Below, in pieces: positions 26,004-35,669 of a stretch of 35,669 nt of DNA; position 1 is the stretch's first letter, and every line of letters starts with the position of its first letter. Source of the DNA: a virus; IMG/VR virus record IMGVR_UViG_3300032116_000681, positions 1-35,669 of that record. One strand, 5' to 3'. The notes under the pieces were generated by a model. That model searched no databases. It saw only the letters and a list, made by a program, of their open reading frames with translations, and was not told where the DNA came from. The position numbers and the translations under genes are program-made.

Positions 26004-29000
26004 GGCTGGAGGCTTTGGTGTCTTTTCTCTATAAGGTCAAGCAGATAAACAGAGTGAGGCATAAACGTACCGTCTGGATAGTACTCTATCATAGAGTTAT
26101 ACTTTCCGTTTATTTCGTTTAGAGCATCGATCTTCTCTGCGTCAGACATGTTCTGGTATTCAGGTCTCCTCATGAACTCCTGTATGTGAACATATCTGTG
26201 TGAGTTAGACATCTCAAGCATGTCGTTAAGTTCTTCTGCTGTAAGAGAGAACCTAAATTCCTCGCCAGTCTTACCTATAAACGAGTAGCTCTTGCCTCTA
26301 TCTCTAAGCTTATCGAGAGCGACTCTAGCCTTCTTCTCCTTGAACGAAGGGACTTCAAGCTTTCTATGTACAGAGGAAGCGTAGTACGGAGTACCAACCG
26401 CCTTAGGGAGCTCTCCAGTTCTTGTGTAGATACCAAGTATCTCTATAGACACTGGGTCGCTTCCAGTTGTTGTCGTCTTGTATGGGTCAAACATGTAGTA
26501 CGCGAACTGATTACCACCCTTTGGCGCCTGATCAATTCTCTCGCCCTTCCAGTTAACTTTTACAGGAAGTCCGTCGGTGTTAAAGGTTCTTTCTTTTACG
26601 TGATTGAATATTCTGTTCATGAGACTTTCATCTCTCTTGTCTGGCAAGAACTCTCTGGTTGCCATATTAGCTCCAGAGAAGAAGTTTGGAATAGCCATTG
26701 CGGTGTATGCCTTAGACAGGCTCTCGGCATATCTCTCCATGGCTATCTCAAGCTTTTCTGGATCAGACTCAGTGATCACCTCAAGCATTCCATTCAAGCC
26801 TTGCATGAAGCTCTGGTCCATCATGTATGAAATAAGAGATGCGTTTTCCATGCCCAAGAATCTCTTAAGCACATTTATACCCTTTGTGGGGTTATTGATG
26901 GCATCTTGAGCTGCCTCTTTAGTCATGCTCTGAGCGTAAGCGCCCATGATGGAGCCAAGCACCCCAAATGTCTGGTAGCTCTTGTATACATCACCTTCCT
27001 GAGGCGTTGGATCTTCTCCGTTCATAAGCCTTTTAAGAGCGCTTATATTGATGCTGTTGGGAGGCAGGACGTCATACATGATGTTGGTCTTCTCGTCGTC
27101 CTCCCAGTCAACAGCCCCGCTAAGTACCCCACCAGCAATCATGTAAAGAGCACCTTGAGTAAAGACCTGTCCCACCATAACCTTGGTAGCATTCTTCGAC
27201 GCCTCTTCTGCATTGTTGTTTAGAATATTAGAAGCGACTCTTGCGGTTCCGAATGCGGGAGATATATAAGTCAGCGACTCCTCCATAAAGTTGGCAATGG
27301 TCGTGACATAGGGTACGTTAGACCTGATGAAGAATCTAAAGAACCCAGGCGCATCAAACCCTTTGTTGTTTTCGAACATCTTGCCAAGACCTCTCGAGAT
27401 GTTGCTTATGATCCACATGCTACCCCTAGCAAGTCCCCCTTCTTTCTGGAAGGTCATTCTAGCCCCTTCATCTGCCGCCTTGTCCATGGCCTCTCTGTTT
27501 GGGTACTTAAGGAATCTAGCCAGCTCAGTCCCCTTAAGTCCCTTGCCAACACCTATGTGGTATAATTCTGTCGCTTCAGCGAATCTTCTAAATGGAATAT
27601 CTCCGAGCGACAGGAACCTAAACATAGTTTCAGCTGGTATACCAAACGTCCCAGCCACCAAAAGCTTGGCCCTAGAGTTCAGTCTCTGACGACCGTTTTT
27701 GGTTTGAGGTATGTCGTTAGACAAAGCTGCGATCAAAGATCTTACGGGCATAAAACCTCTGTCCATCCTCCATTCAGCCACCTCCTTGGATCTGCCAGTA
27801 GCCACCTGTTCAACTGCCTCCACCCAACCAGAGCCAAACTTCTTTATTCCATGTAGATACGCAGCCATGCTAACCCTTCTGCCAGACGTCTTCATTCCCA
27901 TCAACCCAAGCAACTTCTCGATTGGGTATGACGTAAGGTCAACCATGGTTCTCGGGAACATCTGGGCTATGTTGTAGGCGATGTTTTTGGCTTGAGACAT
28001 AGACGTGAGCAGGTTACCCTGCATGAGCTGTATACCTATGTCTGACCAAGTCTTGTCTACGAATACATTGGTGAGCGTGTCCAGCTTTGCTTGAGCTTCC
28101 ATGTGGCGCTTCATGGCCTCATTAAGCTCTACTTCTACATCTTCGCCAGCGATGGCTCTATCCAGAAGCGCTTGATACTCTCTGTATGAATCCATGAATG
28201 AATCAGCTGCCAGCTGAAGGTCATTCTTCTGGCTCTCGCTTAATACCTTTCCTTGGCTTTCTGAGAGCTTTGCAATCATCGAATAGATGCCAAAAGAAGT
28301 GGACGTCTTGAGTTCGGCAAACTGTCTAAGCAGTCTACCAACTGAAGTACCCATTTTCGCTAAGTCTTCGAGCACCCCTGGGATAGCTTCCGTTCTTCCT
28401 TCTGTTTGAAGCCTGTTGATGATCTCTATAGCGGCAAGAACTCCAAGATCATCGTTTCTGTTCATGAGAGATCCAAGCTTATCTCCTCTCATCATGGACA
28501 CCAATTCTTGAATACTCTTGCCTCTCAGCTCTTCTTTTGCAGCGCCAAGGTGTTGTGTATCAAGATAATTGTTTGGGTTGTCCAGTATGTCATTTTTTAT
28601 CTCATAAAAATCCTCCGAAACAGAAGCCCTTTCAGCAGTTCCTCTTAGCCTGCCCTTCTTCTTGGCAGGATTCACCATTATGGCCCTCTGGTTTTCTGGG
28701 GTTAAAGAATCAAAAATATCAAGCAGCATGTCCTCGTCTTCGGTGTAAGCCTCAGGCATGTACTTTCTCAGGTTCTCCCTAACCGCCTCAATTATGTCTT
28801 CATTCTGAGCCTGCGTTCTTGTTGCTGCTGAGGCAGTTGTCTCGGCTGCGCTGAGACCATTCTTGTTCATAGACTCTGGGTAGTACTGTATGTTGCCTCT
28901 CGCAATCATCTTACCGCCTATAAACGTCACTTCGTCTGCGCTCTTTATGAGCCTTCCATTCTCGTCAGCAAACCCGTTATTTCTCAGCGGGTCCATCTCT

Positions 29001-32000
29001 ATCAACACCCCAGTCATCAAATCGTCCCCTTCTTGAGGGCGTCTAAACTTTCCTGATACGTGTCTCTTTGGCCCTTCGTTATTAGTAGCTATACCAGCCA
29101 TGCTAAACGCTGAAGGACGTGGAAACTTAACGTCAGTTAGAACAGTTTCACTCGTGACGTGCATTGGTTGCCCACTAAGTGTCTTTGACACGTTAATCAC
29201 AGGGAATAACGTCTCAGACATTATCCTTGGATCCACATAAGCAAATACCCTTTGACCTTCTTTTGGCTCTGATCCTTGAGCCAGCAATGCCGAATGCAGG
29301 GGGTAGGCCGAAACGACATCTGTCAAGTTATCTTGATCCAGTAGATCACCGTTAGGGCCAATAAAAGAGTCCAGTCCATGAGTTCTTGATTCTCCTGGGA
29401 CTAGGCTATACATAGCCTGTCCTTCGTAGACCCTGTCTAGCTCAGTGCCCTCCATCAACATTACAAGTCCATCGCTAGCTCTCTCGCTTAATTCAGCGTC
29501 AAATATGCCACTCGCTCTCTCTGTTGTGGCTGCGACCATGGCGTCCCGATAGGTCTGGTATTGACTGCCAGACACCCCAGCCACAGACCTTTGATCATGG
29601 TTCAAATGAAATAACATCTGTTGCGCGGTCGCTACAGTTACGTTAGTGCCATATAGCTTAGACATTTCCTGAGCCATTCTGGTCACAACCTTCGAGTTAA
29701 AGCTTCTCTCCTCGTTGCCCCTTGGTTTGGTAGGGAGTATATCCTTTTTGTTCTTATTAAACCATTTTGATATTTCTTTTATTTGTTTATCGTTAAAACC
29801 AAGATCCATGCCTTTGTGGTTCTCGTAGCAACTTCTGACAATCAAATCAGATATAAAGGCGATCCTTGCCTTCGGCGTTTCAAGGGCTTTATAGTTTTCT
29901 TTTCCAAGTATTTTTTCTAATTGCTTCCATGGAATACGCTTCATTTTAGAGCCCCTGAACACATTGATTACCTGTACCAGGTGCGCGTCCTGCGTCAATA
30001 CATTTTCATTGCCTATTAAATTAGATGCCCAAGCCCCAACTTTCTGGGAAAGAAATTCCATCAAGGCTGAATTTGCCCATCTAGTCTCAAGTCCTGGCTT
30101 GTTTGCGAGATCCATCAAGAAAGCGTCATAAGACCCACCTACATCATTTCCTTGTATGTTGTTTATGAACTTCTTAAGTTGTTTGCCTATTGACTTGGCT
30201 CTATGTGGATTGACGCCTACTTTTTTGAATGCGTTTGCGTTCTCCACTTTATTCATAAGACCCCTTATTGTCTTCTTTTTAACATCTATACTTCCGTCTT
30301 GAGCCATGTTTCTGGCCAGAGACATCATCACATATTTAGCAAGGGCTATGTTGTTGAAAGAAGTATTTCCGTTTGACGTTATAGCTATTATACACTTGAA
30401 AAGATTTATGTTGTTGTTAGCCCAGTCAAGCCCCTTTTGCCCGCCAAAGTCGGATGGGTCTGAGTCCCTCAAGAACTCAACTATAGCGGAGTTAGTCTCC
30501 TCAAAAAAAGACATGGATCTAAGAGTGCCCCCTTTAATCTTTTCGTCAAACGCGGACATAACAGAGTCCACCGCTCTCTCAGATATTATCCTGGAAGCTC
30601 TGTCGGTCATGGTTAAAAGCGGCGTAAGTCTTCCAGCCGCATGCAATACGTTCTGGGCATATATGGAATCAACCATGGCGCCAGTCCTGTCTCCTTCAAA
30701 AGCATATCTTTTGGCGTTCTCTTCTGGAACGCCTATAGACCTCAAAAGAGCATACATATCTTTCTGGTGAAACTCTCTTTCGGATTTTGGCGACGAATCA
30801 ATTCGGTCTGCCAACAAAGAAAACTTCATCCTAAAATCCGCTTGACTTCTTGCTGGGCCAACGTCCAAAGAGAACATTGCGGTTTCAGCCCCCATGCCGT
30901 CTCTCTCTTGTATGTATTCATCAAGAAGTGAGTAAGCATACTGTATATGCTCTATAGATCCTTCTAGAACTCTACCAGATGGAGTGCTTACATATCCATT
31001 AGCGTCTGCGTTCTCTAGCCCATATGAACGCAGTGCAGTTGCAGACCCTGAAGCACCATACTTAGCCGATATAAACTCTTTAATACCATTAGATACAACG
31101 ATCCAATTACTTCTTAATTGGTCTTTGTTTTTCTGATCTTTGAATCTACGATCTAGTTCTTTAGCTTCATATGATATAGGTCTGTTATATTTTTCTCTGC
31201 CGAGAATCTCTCCAGTTTGTTTGTTCACCTCAGGGGCTGGGGGTCTGAGTTCTTTTTTATTGCCCTGATCATCGATATAATAGAACTCGCTCACCATCTT
31301 ATCTCTCCCGTTATTGGTCATGTAGTTATACCAATTCCTGAAGTGAGCGTAGTCATTAAATGTTTTTTTGTGGTTTTTTACTTTAGTTGTTACTCCCTGC
31401 TTATTTTCAAACGTCTCTTGGTACTCAACGGTCTTGTTGTACAGGAATGACTTTTCACCTCTAAAAGAGAACAGTGCCTCATCTGGTGACTGGGTCTCTG
31501 CATTTTCCTCTTGCGAATCCTCTATGTCTAGTTTCTCCTGTATCTGATTTACTGAAAGTCCTTTATTTGCGACCAAGGAATCAGAAAACATTTTGATCAG
31601 CCTGTACTTAGAAACCTCTGAAAACTCCTCAGTCTTCACTCCAAACACAGACAATGCCTTTTTTATAGCCTCAAAGATTGGCTCCATTAGTTCTGCCAAT
31701 TTCTCTTTTGGGCCTCCAGGTAGTTTTACATTTTTGCTCAGCACCATAGAAAGAGCCTCGGCCAGCTGCTCTTCCTCCACAGGTAACCCCCTAATTCCAA
31801 CCCTTTCATAAACATCTTTCTTGTCTTGCATAAGTCTCGCAAGAACTTCGTCTTTTGCTAGTATAGCATGGCAAGCCCTAATCAACCTAGCCTTGGCCCC
31901 AGTTCCTAAGGACGCAAAGTGTGCATGCAACACCTCTTCAATCACATCCTTAAAGGAGGCGTTTTTACTTAAATAAACAGTCTTGTTGAAGTAAGCGCCT

Positions 32001-35000
32001 TTTGGCATGGCCCCGTCCAATAGCTTGCCCAAGGCACTTTTCTCCCCAGCTTCTATCAGCGACCTAGAGAGCGAGTATTCATCATCAGCCAAGACAATCC
32101 GTACATTCAGTTTATCAGACAGATTCTGAAGCATGCTCACCGCCCTCGCTCCAAAAATGTCTGTCATTGAGCCAGAAACAGAGTCAGTGACATCAACTGA
32201 TGGCGTTGCTTCTGCAAGCCTTGTGTCCAAGTCAACATCACCAGATCTAAGTGGTGAAGCCATGGCTTCGTCAATTCCGCTCTTGTTCTTGTTGTAAAAC
32301 AACTCTTGAGCAGGTGTAAGGTTTTCCTTTCTTCTGAGACTCTCTATAACGCTGCTCTCTAGGAAGCTGTCTATAGCGGACTTTGATGCCCCATTTTGCC
32401 GCATTGATACAACCTCTGCTTGCAAAGCGGCATCCCTGTTTCTCAGTCCAACGGGTAATTCTCTGTTAATCTTAACTCTGCCTCTTGGGTCGTACACCAT
32501 GAAAGCATCACCGTTTTCGTCATAACTCACAACTCTGTAACCAAGTGACTTGGTTTCCTCCAGATTTGACACTTCAACACGACCGCCCACACCCAAAGGA
32601 CCGACTCGACGTGGTCTTCCTGACTGGTTTAATTCAGACTTTCTAGCCGCAAGCTCTTGTTGCTTAGCGCTAAGTCTCTCTATCTCCCTGTTAGCTTCCT
32701 CAAATCTAGCGGCGTTGCTGGGGTCATTGAGACCCCCGAAAGCGTTCTCGGCTCTCCTTCTTCTGTCTTTTGCTCTATTTATGAGTCTTTCATTTGCGGC
32801 AATAGCGGTATCTATGCCGCCCTCACCCAGTGTTAACTGGTGCGGAAGCCTATACTTAGATTGTATGTTTTCAAGCGAAGTGTGAGCGGCCTCTAACTCT
32901 TCTATAATTTCTTTACTAGTAGACCCCGCTCGAACTCTCTGCTCAAGAATAGCTATCTGGTTTTGTATCTTATTTATCTCTCCTAGATCTCTATGGTTAA
33001 CAGCACCTATATAGTCAAGCAGGTCTTGACTAGCGGACAACACCGCCATATTTCCCCTAAGCTTTTCAAAAAACTGATCAATCGCATCATTTCGCTCCCT
33101 GCTGCCCTCTTGTGTCTTCTCAAGAATTAAATTCAATTCTCTTGAGGCGTCTACCGAAAGCATTCTATAATCTGGAGAACCTTTTGCTACTGAGATACCA
33201 GCAACGGTTCCGCCAAAAATCCCAGAAGAAATAGCTGTTTTTTGTGTCTCATCTAAAACTGCATTGGTGTTATAGAAAAATGAGTAATCTCCAGTGGTGT
33301 ATGCTGTTGTAAGCTGTTGGTGAAACATTGTAGCTATCTCAGTAGCCACCTCTGGAGCCACATATCCAAGCCCTATACGAGAGGCAATTCTAGCCCCGAA
33401 CTCCGTACGGGATTCCATTATCATCCTTCTAAGGCCACCCTTTACGAAGCTATCCATTAAGGCTAAATCACCAAAGTAGCGCTCAAGTGTACCCGCTACA
33501 ACACCCACTGAAGCGGTTGCTAAAAACCTTTCTGGTCTAGATAATGATGCAAATTCTGGATTATTTCTTTGTGACTCATTGTAGCTAGCAGCCTCCAACA
33601 CTGACATCACTGCAAAACCAGCATTTGGTCCGCCAACGTAAGATGCCAACCCTGCGGCTCCAAACTGAGGAATAGATTTTGCGGCGTTAATCGCTCCCTC
33701 AGCAAAGCCATCTTCTTTATACGTGGCAAACAAACCAGCAACTTGATCTGTAAAGCTTTCATCTGTGGCTCGCTGCGCGTACTCCTCTACGGTTGCGCCT
33801 CCAGAAAATGTATCGGATACATAATTTCCTAGCGTTGGTATAAGGTCAGCAAAACCAGCCCCTGCCGTGGCATAAAGTCTAGCGATGAAGTTTAATGTAG
33901 CCTCAGACGCATCCACAACACCCACCAACGCTTCAGGCAAAGCAACATCGTTGAAAGATGGAAATGTTATAAAGTTTGTGCCAGTAGTACTATCCGTTCC
34001 TGGGGTGAGGTTTATGTAAACCCCCAAAGTTTTCAACTTATTTTCTATGTTGTTTAACTGATCTACAGTTATTCTAGGCTTCCCCCCTATTGTCTCTGGA
34101 CCACTCAAAACCTCGACAACCCTTAGTGCTATTTCTTCTCTATTTTTTGTTAGCTCACCCTGCAACCATGAGTTGTACGCTCCTATGTACTCTACTCCCT
34201 CTGGGTTTTTGTCTGACAACCCTTGATACTCTTCGCTTTGCCTGAAATAGTAGCTCGCTGGATCTCCAGACTTCATTGCCTCTGCAAGATTCCCAGACTT
34301 TTCTGCAAGAAAAATAGGGACTATAGAGTTATATGTGTTTAGCGCACTTATAGCAAGTCCGTTTTCTGGATTGCTATTAAATGACGCCATTTTTTCTTTA
34401 TACACTTGATGAAGGGCAAGCCTCTGCTTTGCCTCTTCAAATTCCTGTTTTGCTTTATCCTCTCGAGTTAAAACACTGCCTTCGTCACCTAACCCCATAT
34501 AAACTATCTCCCCGTCTGGACCCACAACTGAAGGGGCAGACGAATAAAGCTCTTCAACATTGGCTTGGGCCTGTTCGTACCTTACTTCACTCTCTTTAGT
34601 AATCCTTCTAAGATTGATCTCAATTTCTTCTGAAGGCAAAGGGACCGAAGGAAGAAGAGAGGCTATTTCTACCCTTTCAGTAAGCCGTGGAACTAGGGTC
34701 AAGCTGAATTTTCTAGCAGATTCCTGTATGTCCTCGGCCCTGACCTCTTGACCATATGCTTCACTAAGTCTAGCGGACAACGCCTGTGCTTGGGTTGGGT
34801 CAATAGCCCCGTAAGCCATGGTTATTTCATTTCCTATCTCGGTCTCAAGAACAGCAGATCTGAGTTGTCTATGTATATCTTGAGCTGATCTTCTTGATAT
34901 TCCTTTTATTTCAAGAACTTTATCCGCTACTTTTATGGCGTCTTCAAATCTTCCTTCGGTGGCCATCCCGCTTATTTCACTCTCTATGGCCTCTACCGCG

Positions 35001-35669
35001 TTACTTAGTCGGTTCTGTTCGAGAGTCGTCCTAGCGGCCCTTTCTTTTTCAACCAACCCAGCCCCAACCATCTCTGTTAATTGTAGCTCGATGTCGTTTG
35101 GGTACTTATTCCTTATGTTAGAAGATCTTTCATATATATCTCTAAGCGACTCAGCTTCATAATCATCAACACCCTGAGCTATCTCTTCAAATTCTTTTTG
35201 GCTCCTAGCAAATGCTGCCGCCTCACGCCTTTTTCTTTTCGCCTTCTCTTGATTTATTTTTTTATCTTTTATAAGTCCAGTTATGGCGGCTTCTGTTTCC
35301 TGCCCTAAAGCAAATCCGAATTTAGACTCAAGCTCTCTTAACGCGGATCTAGCCCCTTCTTCAGAATCAGCACTAGACACTATGCCGTTCAAAGAAGAGT
35401 TTATTACATCGTCACTAATTACTAATCTCTTGGATTCTGGATCTATACCTCCGAGGCCTCCAACCACCATTGATGGAAGCGGCTCAGGACTTTGAGAAGA
35501 AGAGCCCAAACCTGGTTTTCCCCCATCTAATCCAATAGGCTTTTCCGTCTGGACCTGATTCGGATCCGACAATTCTTTTTTTTTATTAGCCTCTACGTCT
35601 ATCCCGTCTATCTCTGTAGCCAAGCTCTCAATGCCTTCGTCGTCATTGATTCCGAGGTCTGGAGCTATA
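26000..35669 (-). CDS. Giant polyvalent/internal virion (ejection) protein, 5' end outside the window
   Basis: The frame is open for over 3,220 codons and stays open to the right edge. Within the window its first usable start is a TTG at 35623, with open codons upstream, so it is probably 5'-truncated here. Visible parts in protein order: acidic low-complexity N-terminus; charged helical regions (about 34600-35400); an Ala/Gly-rich hydrophobic stretch (33590-33900) that could be membrane-active; coiled coils (32650-33150); a degenerate metallopeptidase-like segment VIEEVLHAHF (about 31930); a segment with ITSNGNTSFNNIALAKYVM (about 30370) reminiscent of the protein at 12704; and a long helical C-terminal part starting LLTSMSQAKNIAYNIAQMF (about 28000). 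This fits large ejected virion proteins that enter the host with DNA. Confidence 0.8.
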   Translation of the reverse strand, partial: IAPDLGINDDEGIESLATEIDGIDVEANKKKELSDPNQVQTEKPIGLDGGKPGLGSSSQSPEPLPSMVVGGLGGIDPESKRLVISDDVINSSLNGIVSSADSEEGARSALRELESKFGFALGQETEAAITGLIKDKKINQEKAKRKRREAAAFARSQKEFEEIAQGVDDYEAESLRDIYERSSNIRNKYPNDIELQLTEMVGAGLVEKERAARTTLEQNRLSNAVEAIESEISGMATEGRFEDAIKVADKVLEIKGISRRSAQDIHRQLRSAVLETEIGNEITMAYGAIDPTQAQALSARLSEAYGQEVRAEDIQESARKFSLTLVPRLTERVEIASLLPSVPLPSEEIEINLRRITKESEVRYEQAQANVEELYSSAPSVVGPDGEIVYMGLGDEGSVLTREDKAKQEFEEAKQRLALHQVYKEKMASFNSNPENGLAISALNTYNSIVPIFLAEKSGNLAEAMKSGDPASYYFRQSEEYQGLSDKNPEGVEYIGAYNSWLQGELTKNREEIALRVVEVLSGPETIGGKPRITVDQLNNIENKLKTLGVYINLTPGTDSTTGTNFITFPSFNDVALPEALVGVVDASEATLNFIARLYATAGAGFADLIPTLGNYVSDTFSGGATVEEYAQRATDESFTDQVAGLFATYKEDGFAEGAINAAKSIPQFGAAGLASYVGGPNAGFAVMSVLEAASYNESQRNNPEFASLSRPERFLATASVGVVAGTLERYFGDLALMDSFVKGGLRRMIMESRTEFGARIASRIGLGYVAPEVATEIATMFHQQLTTAYTTGDYSFFYNTNAVLDETQKTAISSGIFGGTVAGISVAKGSPDYRMLSVDASRELNLILEKTQEGSRERNDAIDQFFEKLRGNMAVLSASQDLLDYIGAVNHRDLGEINKIQNQIAILEQRVRAGSTSKEIIEELEAAHTSLENIQSKYRLPHQLTLGEGGIDTAIAANERLINRAKDRRRRAENAFGGLNDPSNAARFEEANREIERLSAKQQELAARKSELNQSGRPRRVGPLGVGGRVEVSNLEETKSLGYRVVSYDENGDAFMVYDPRGRVKINRELPVGLRNRDAALQAEVVSMRQNGASKSAIDSFLESSVIESLRRKENLTPAQELFYNKNKSGIDEAMASPLRSGDVDLDTRLAEATPSVDVTDSVSGSMTDIFGARAVSMLQNLSDKLNVRIVLADDEYSLSRSLIEAGEKSALGKLLDGAMPKGAYFNKTVYLSKNASFKDVIEEVLHAHFASLGTGAKARLIRACHAILAKDEVLARLMQDKKDVYERVGIRGLPVEEEQLAEALSMVLSKNVKLPGGPKEKLAELMEPIFEAIKKALSVFGVKTEEFSEVSKYRLIKMFSDSLVANKGLSVNQIQEKLDIEDSQEENAETQSPDEALFSFRGEKSFLYNKTVEYQETFENKQGVTTKVKNHKKTFNDYAHFRNWYNYMTNNGRDKMVSEFYYIDDQGNKKELRPPAPEVNKQTGEILGREKYNRPISYEAKELDRRFKDQKNKDQLRSNWIVVSNGIKEFISAKYGASGSATALRSYGLENADANGYVSTPSGRVLEGSIEHIQYAYSLLDEYIQERDGMGAETAMFSLDVGPARSQADFRMKFSLLADRIDSSPKSEREFHQKDMYALLRSIGVPEENAKRYAFEGDRTGAMVDSIYAQNVLHAAGRLTPLLTMTDRASRIISERAVDSVMSAFDEKIKGGTLRSMSFFEETNSAIVEFLRDSDPSDFGGQKGLDWANNNINLFKCIIAITSNGNTSFNNIALAKYVMMSLARNMAQDGSIDVKKKTIRGLMNKVENANAFKKVGVNPHRAKSIGKQLKKFINNIQGNDVGGSYDAFLMDLANKPGLETRWANSALMEFLSQKVGAWASNLIGNENVLTQDAHLVQVINVFRGSKMKRIPWKQLEKILGKENYKALETPKARIAFISDLIVRSCYENHKGMDLGFNDKQIKEISKWFNKNKKDILPTKPRGNEERSFNSKVVTRMAQEMSKLYGTNVTVATAQQMLFHLNHDQRSVAGVSGSQYQTYRDAMVAATTERASGIFDAELSERASDGLVMLMEGTELDRVYEGQAMYSLVPGESRTHGLDSFIGPNGDLLDQDNLTDVVSAYPLHSALLAQGSEPKEGQRVFAYVDPRIMSETLFPVINVSKTLSGQPMHVTSETVLTDVKFPRPSAFSMAGIATNNEGPKRHVSGKFRRPQEGDDLMTGVLIEMDPLRNNGFADENGRLIKSADEVTFIGGKMIARGNIQYYPESMNKNGLSAAETTASAATRTQAQNEDIIEAVRENLRKYMPEAYTEDEDMLLDIFDSLTPENQRAIMVNPAKKKGRLRGTAERASVSEDFYEIKNDILDNPNNYLDTQHLGAAKEELRGKSIQELVSMMRGDKLGSLMNRNDDLGVLAAIEIINRLQTEGRTEAIPGVLEDLAKMGTSVGRLLRQFAELKTSTSFGIYSMIAKLSESQGKVLSESQKNDLQLAADSFMDSYREYQALLDRAIAGEDVEVELNEAMKRHMEAQAKLDTLTNVFVDKTWSDIGIQLMQGNLLTSMSQAKNIAYNIAQMFPRTMVDLTSYPIEKLLGLMGMKTSGRRVSMAAYLHGIKKFGSGWVEAVEQVATGRSKEVAEWRMDRGFMPVRSLIAALSNDIPQTKNGRQRLNSRAKLLVAGTFGIPAETMFRFLSLGDIPFRRFAEATELYHIGVGKGLKGTELARFLKYPNREAMDKAADEGARMTFQKEGGLARGSMWIISNISRGLGKMFENNKGFDAPGFFRFFIRSNVPYVTTIANFMEESLTYISPAFGTARVASNILNNNAEEASKNATKVMVGQVFTQGALYMIAGGVLSGAVDWEDDEKTNIMYDVLPPNSINISALKRLMNGEDPTPQEGDVYKSYQTFGVLGSIMGAYAQSMTKEAAQDAINNPTKGINVLKRFLGMENASLISYMMDQSFMQGLNGMLEVITESDPEKLEIAMERYAESLSKAYTAMAIPNFFSGANMATREFLPDKRDESLMNRIFNHVKERTFNTDGLPVKVNWKGERIDQAPKGGNQFAYYMFDPYKTTTTGSDPVSIEILGIYTRTGELPKAVGTPYYASSVHRKLEVPSFKEKKARVALDKLRDRGKSYSFIGKTGEEFRFSLTAEELNDMLEMSNSHRYVHIQEFMRRPEYQNMSDAEKIDALNEINGKYNSMIEYYPDGTFMPHSVYLLDLIEKRHQSLQP

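Noticed and set aside
31900-31960. Active zinc metallopeptidase inside the giant protein
   Set aside because: VIEEVLHAHF lacks the glutamate of HExxH, so at most a degenerate or inactive domain can be claimed.
1-35669. CRISPR array, insertion sequence, integrase or attachment site
   Set aside because: No regularly spaced repeats, transposase or recombinase motifs or paired att-like repeats next to tRNA genes were seen.

Overview
The window looks like part of a lytic double-stranded DNA phage of a Bacteroidetes host, probably a marine or freshwater Flavobacteriia relative. Four lines of evidence point there. The promoters have the Bacteroidetes form (TTTG, about 20-21 bases, TAnnTTTG). Start codons lack Shine-Dalgarno sequences and instead follow recurring leaders such as TTTAATT or CACGTC. 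The primase-helicase has the VirE_N/BT4734-type N-terminus common in Bacteroidetes elements. A secreted M43 protease carries a dockerin-like tail typical of Bacteroidetes secreted proteins. No integrase, terminase, capsid, portal or DNA polymerase gene is seen, so this is only part of a larger genome.

Layout: (1) 1-5494, minus strand: a partial gene, ThyX thymidylate synthase, tRNA-Arg, a tRNA-Lys-like gene with an abnormal anticodon loop, a small membrane protein, a MazG-like pyrophosphohydrolase, a GroES-like co-chaperonin, an M15 peptidase (endolysin candidate) and several small basic proteins. One plus-strand gene (2965-3393, winged-helix-like) interrupts this block. (2) 5495-6137: a divergent control region with a perfect DnaA box, several hairpins and a strong promoter; it is the best origin candidate in the window. 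(3) 6138-15465, plus: many small early or accessory genes served by at least three further strong promoters, tRNA-Thr, tRNA-Ile inside an unusually structured transcript, exported proteins, a DUF932 protein, a glycosylase-fold-like protein and a stand-alone DnaA-domain-IV-like protein. (4) 15461-23750, plus: a promoter, ERF annealing protein, RecB/RecE-like exonuclease, SSB-like protein, DUF3310 protein, primase-helicase, endonuclease I-like resolvase, a second PD-(D/E)XK protein and a monomeric B12-dependent ribonucleotide reductase, closed by a strong terminator. (5) 23785-35669, minus: DUF5872 protein, a small protein, the M43 protease, a three-TM holin candidate and a gene for a protein of more than 3,200 residues (virion ejection/polyvalent type) that runs off the right edge.

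Together these support nucleotide supply (ThyX, RNR, MazG), recombination-dependent replication (ERF, exonuclease, SSB-like, resolvase, primase-helicase), translation support (four tRNA genes reading A-ending codons), folding of virion proteins (GroES-like) and lysis (M15 peptidase, holin). The most unusual signals are the structured pre-tRNA-Ile unit, a dense run of short perfect hairpins at about 6160-7710, promoter boxes placed for leaderless mRNAs, and the secreted protease.
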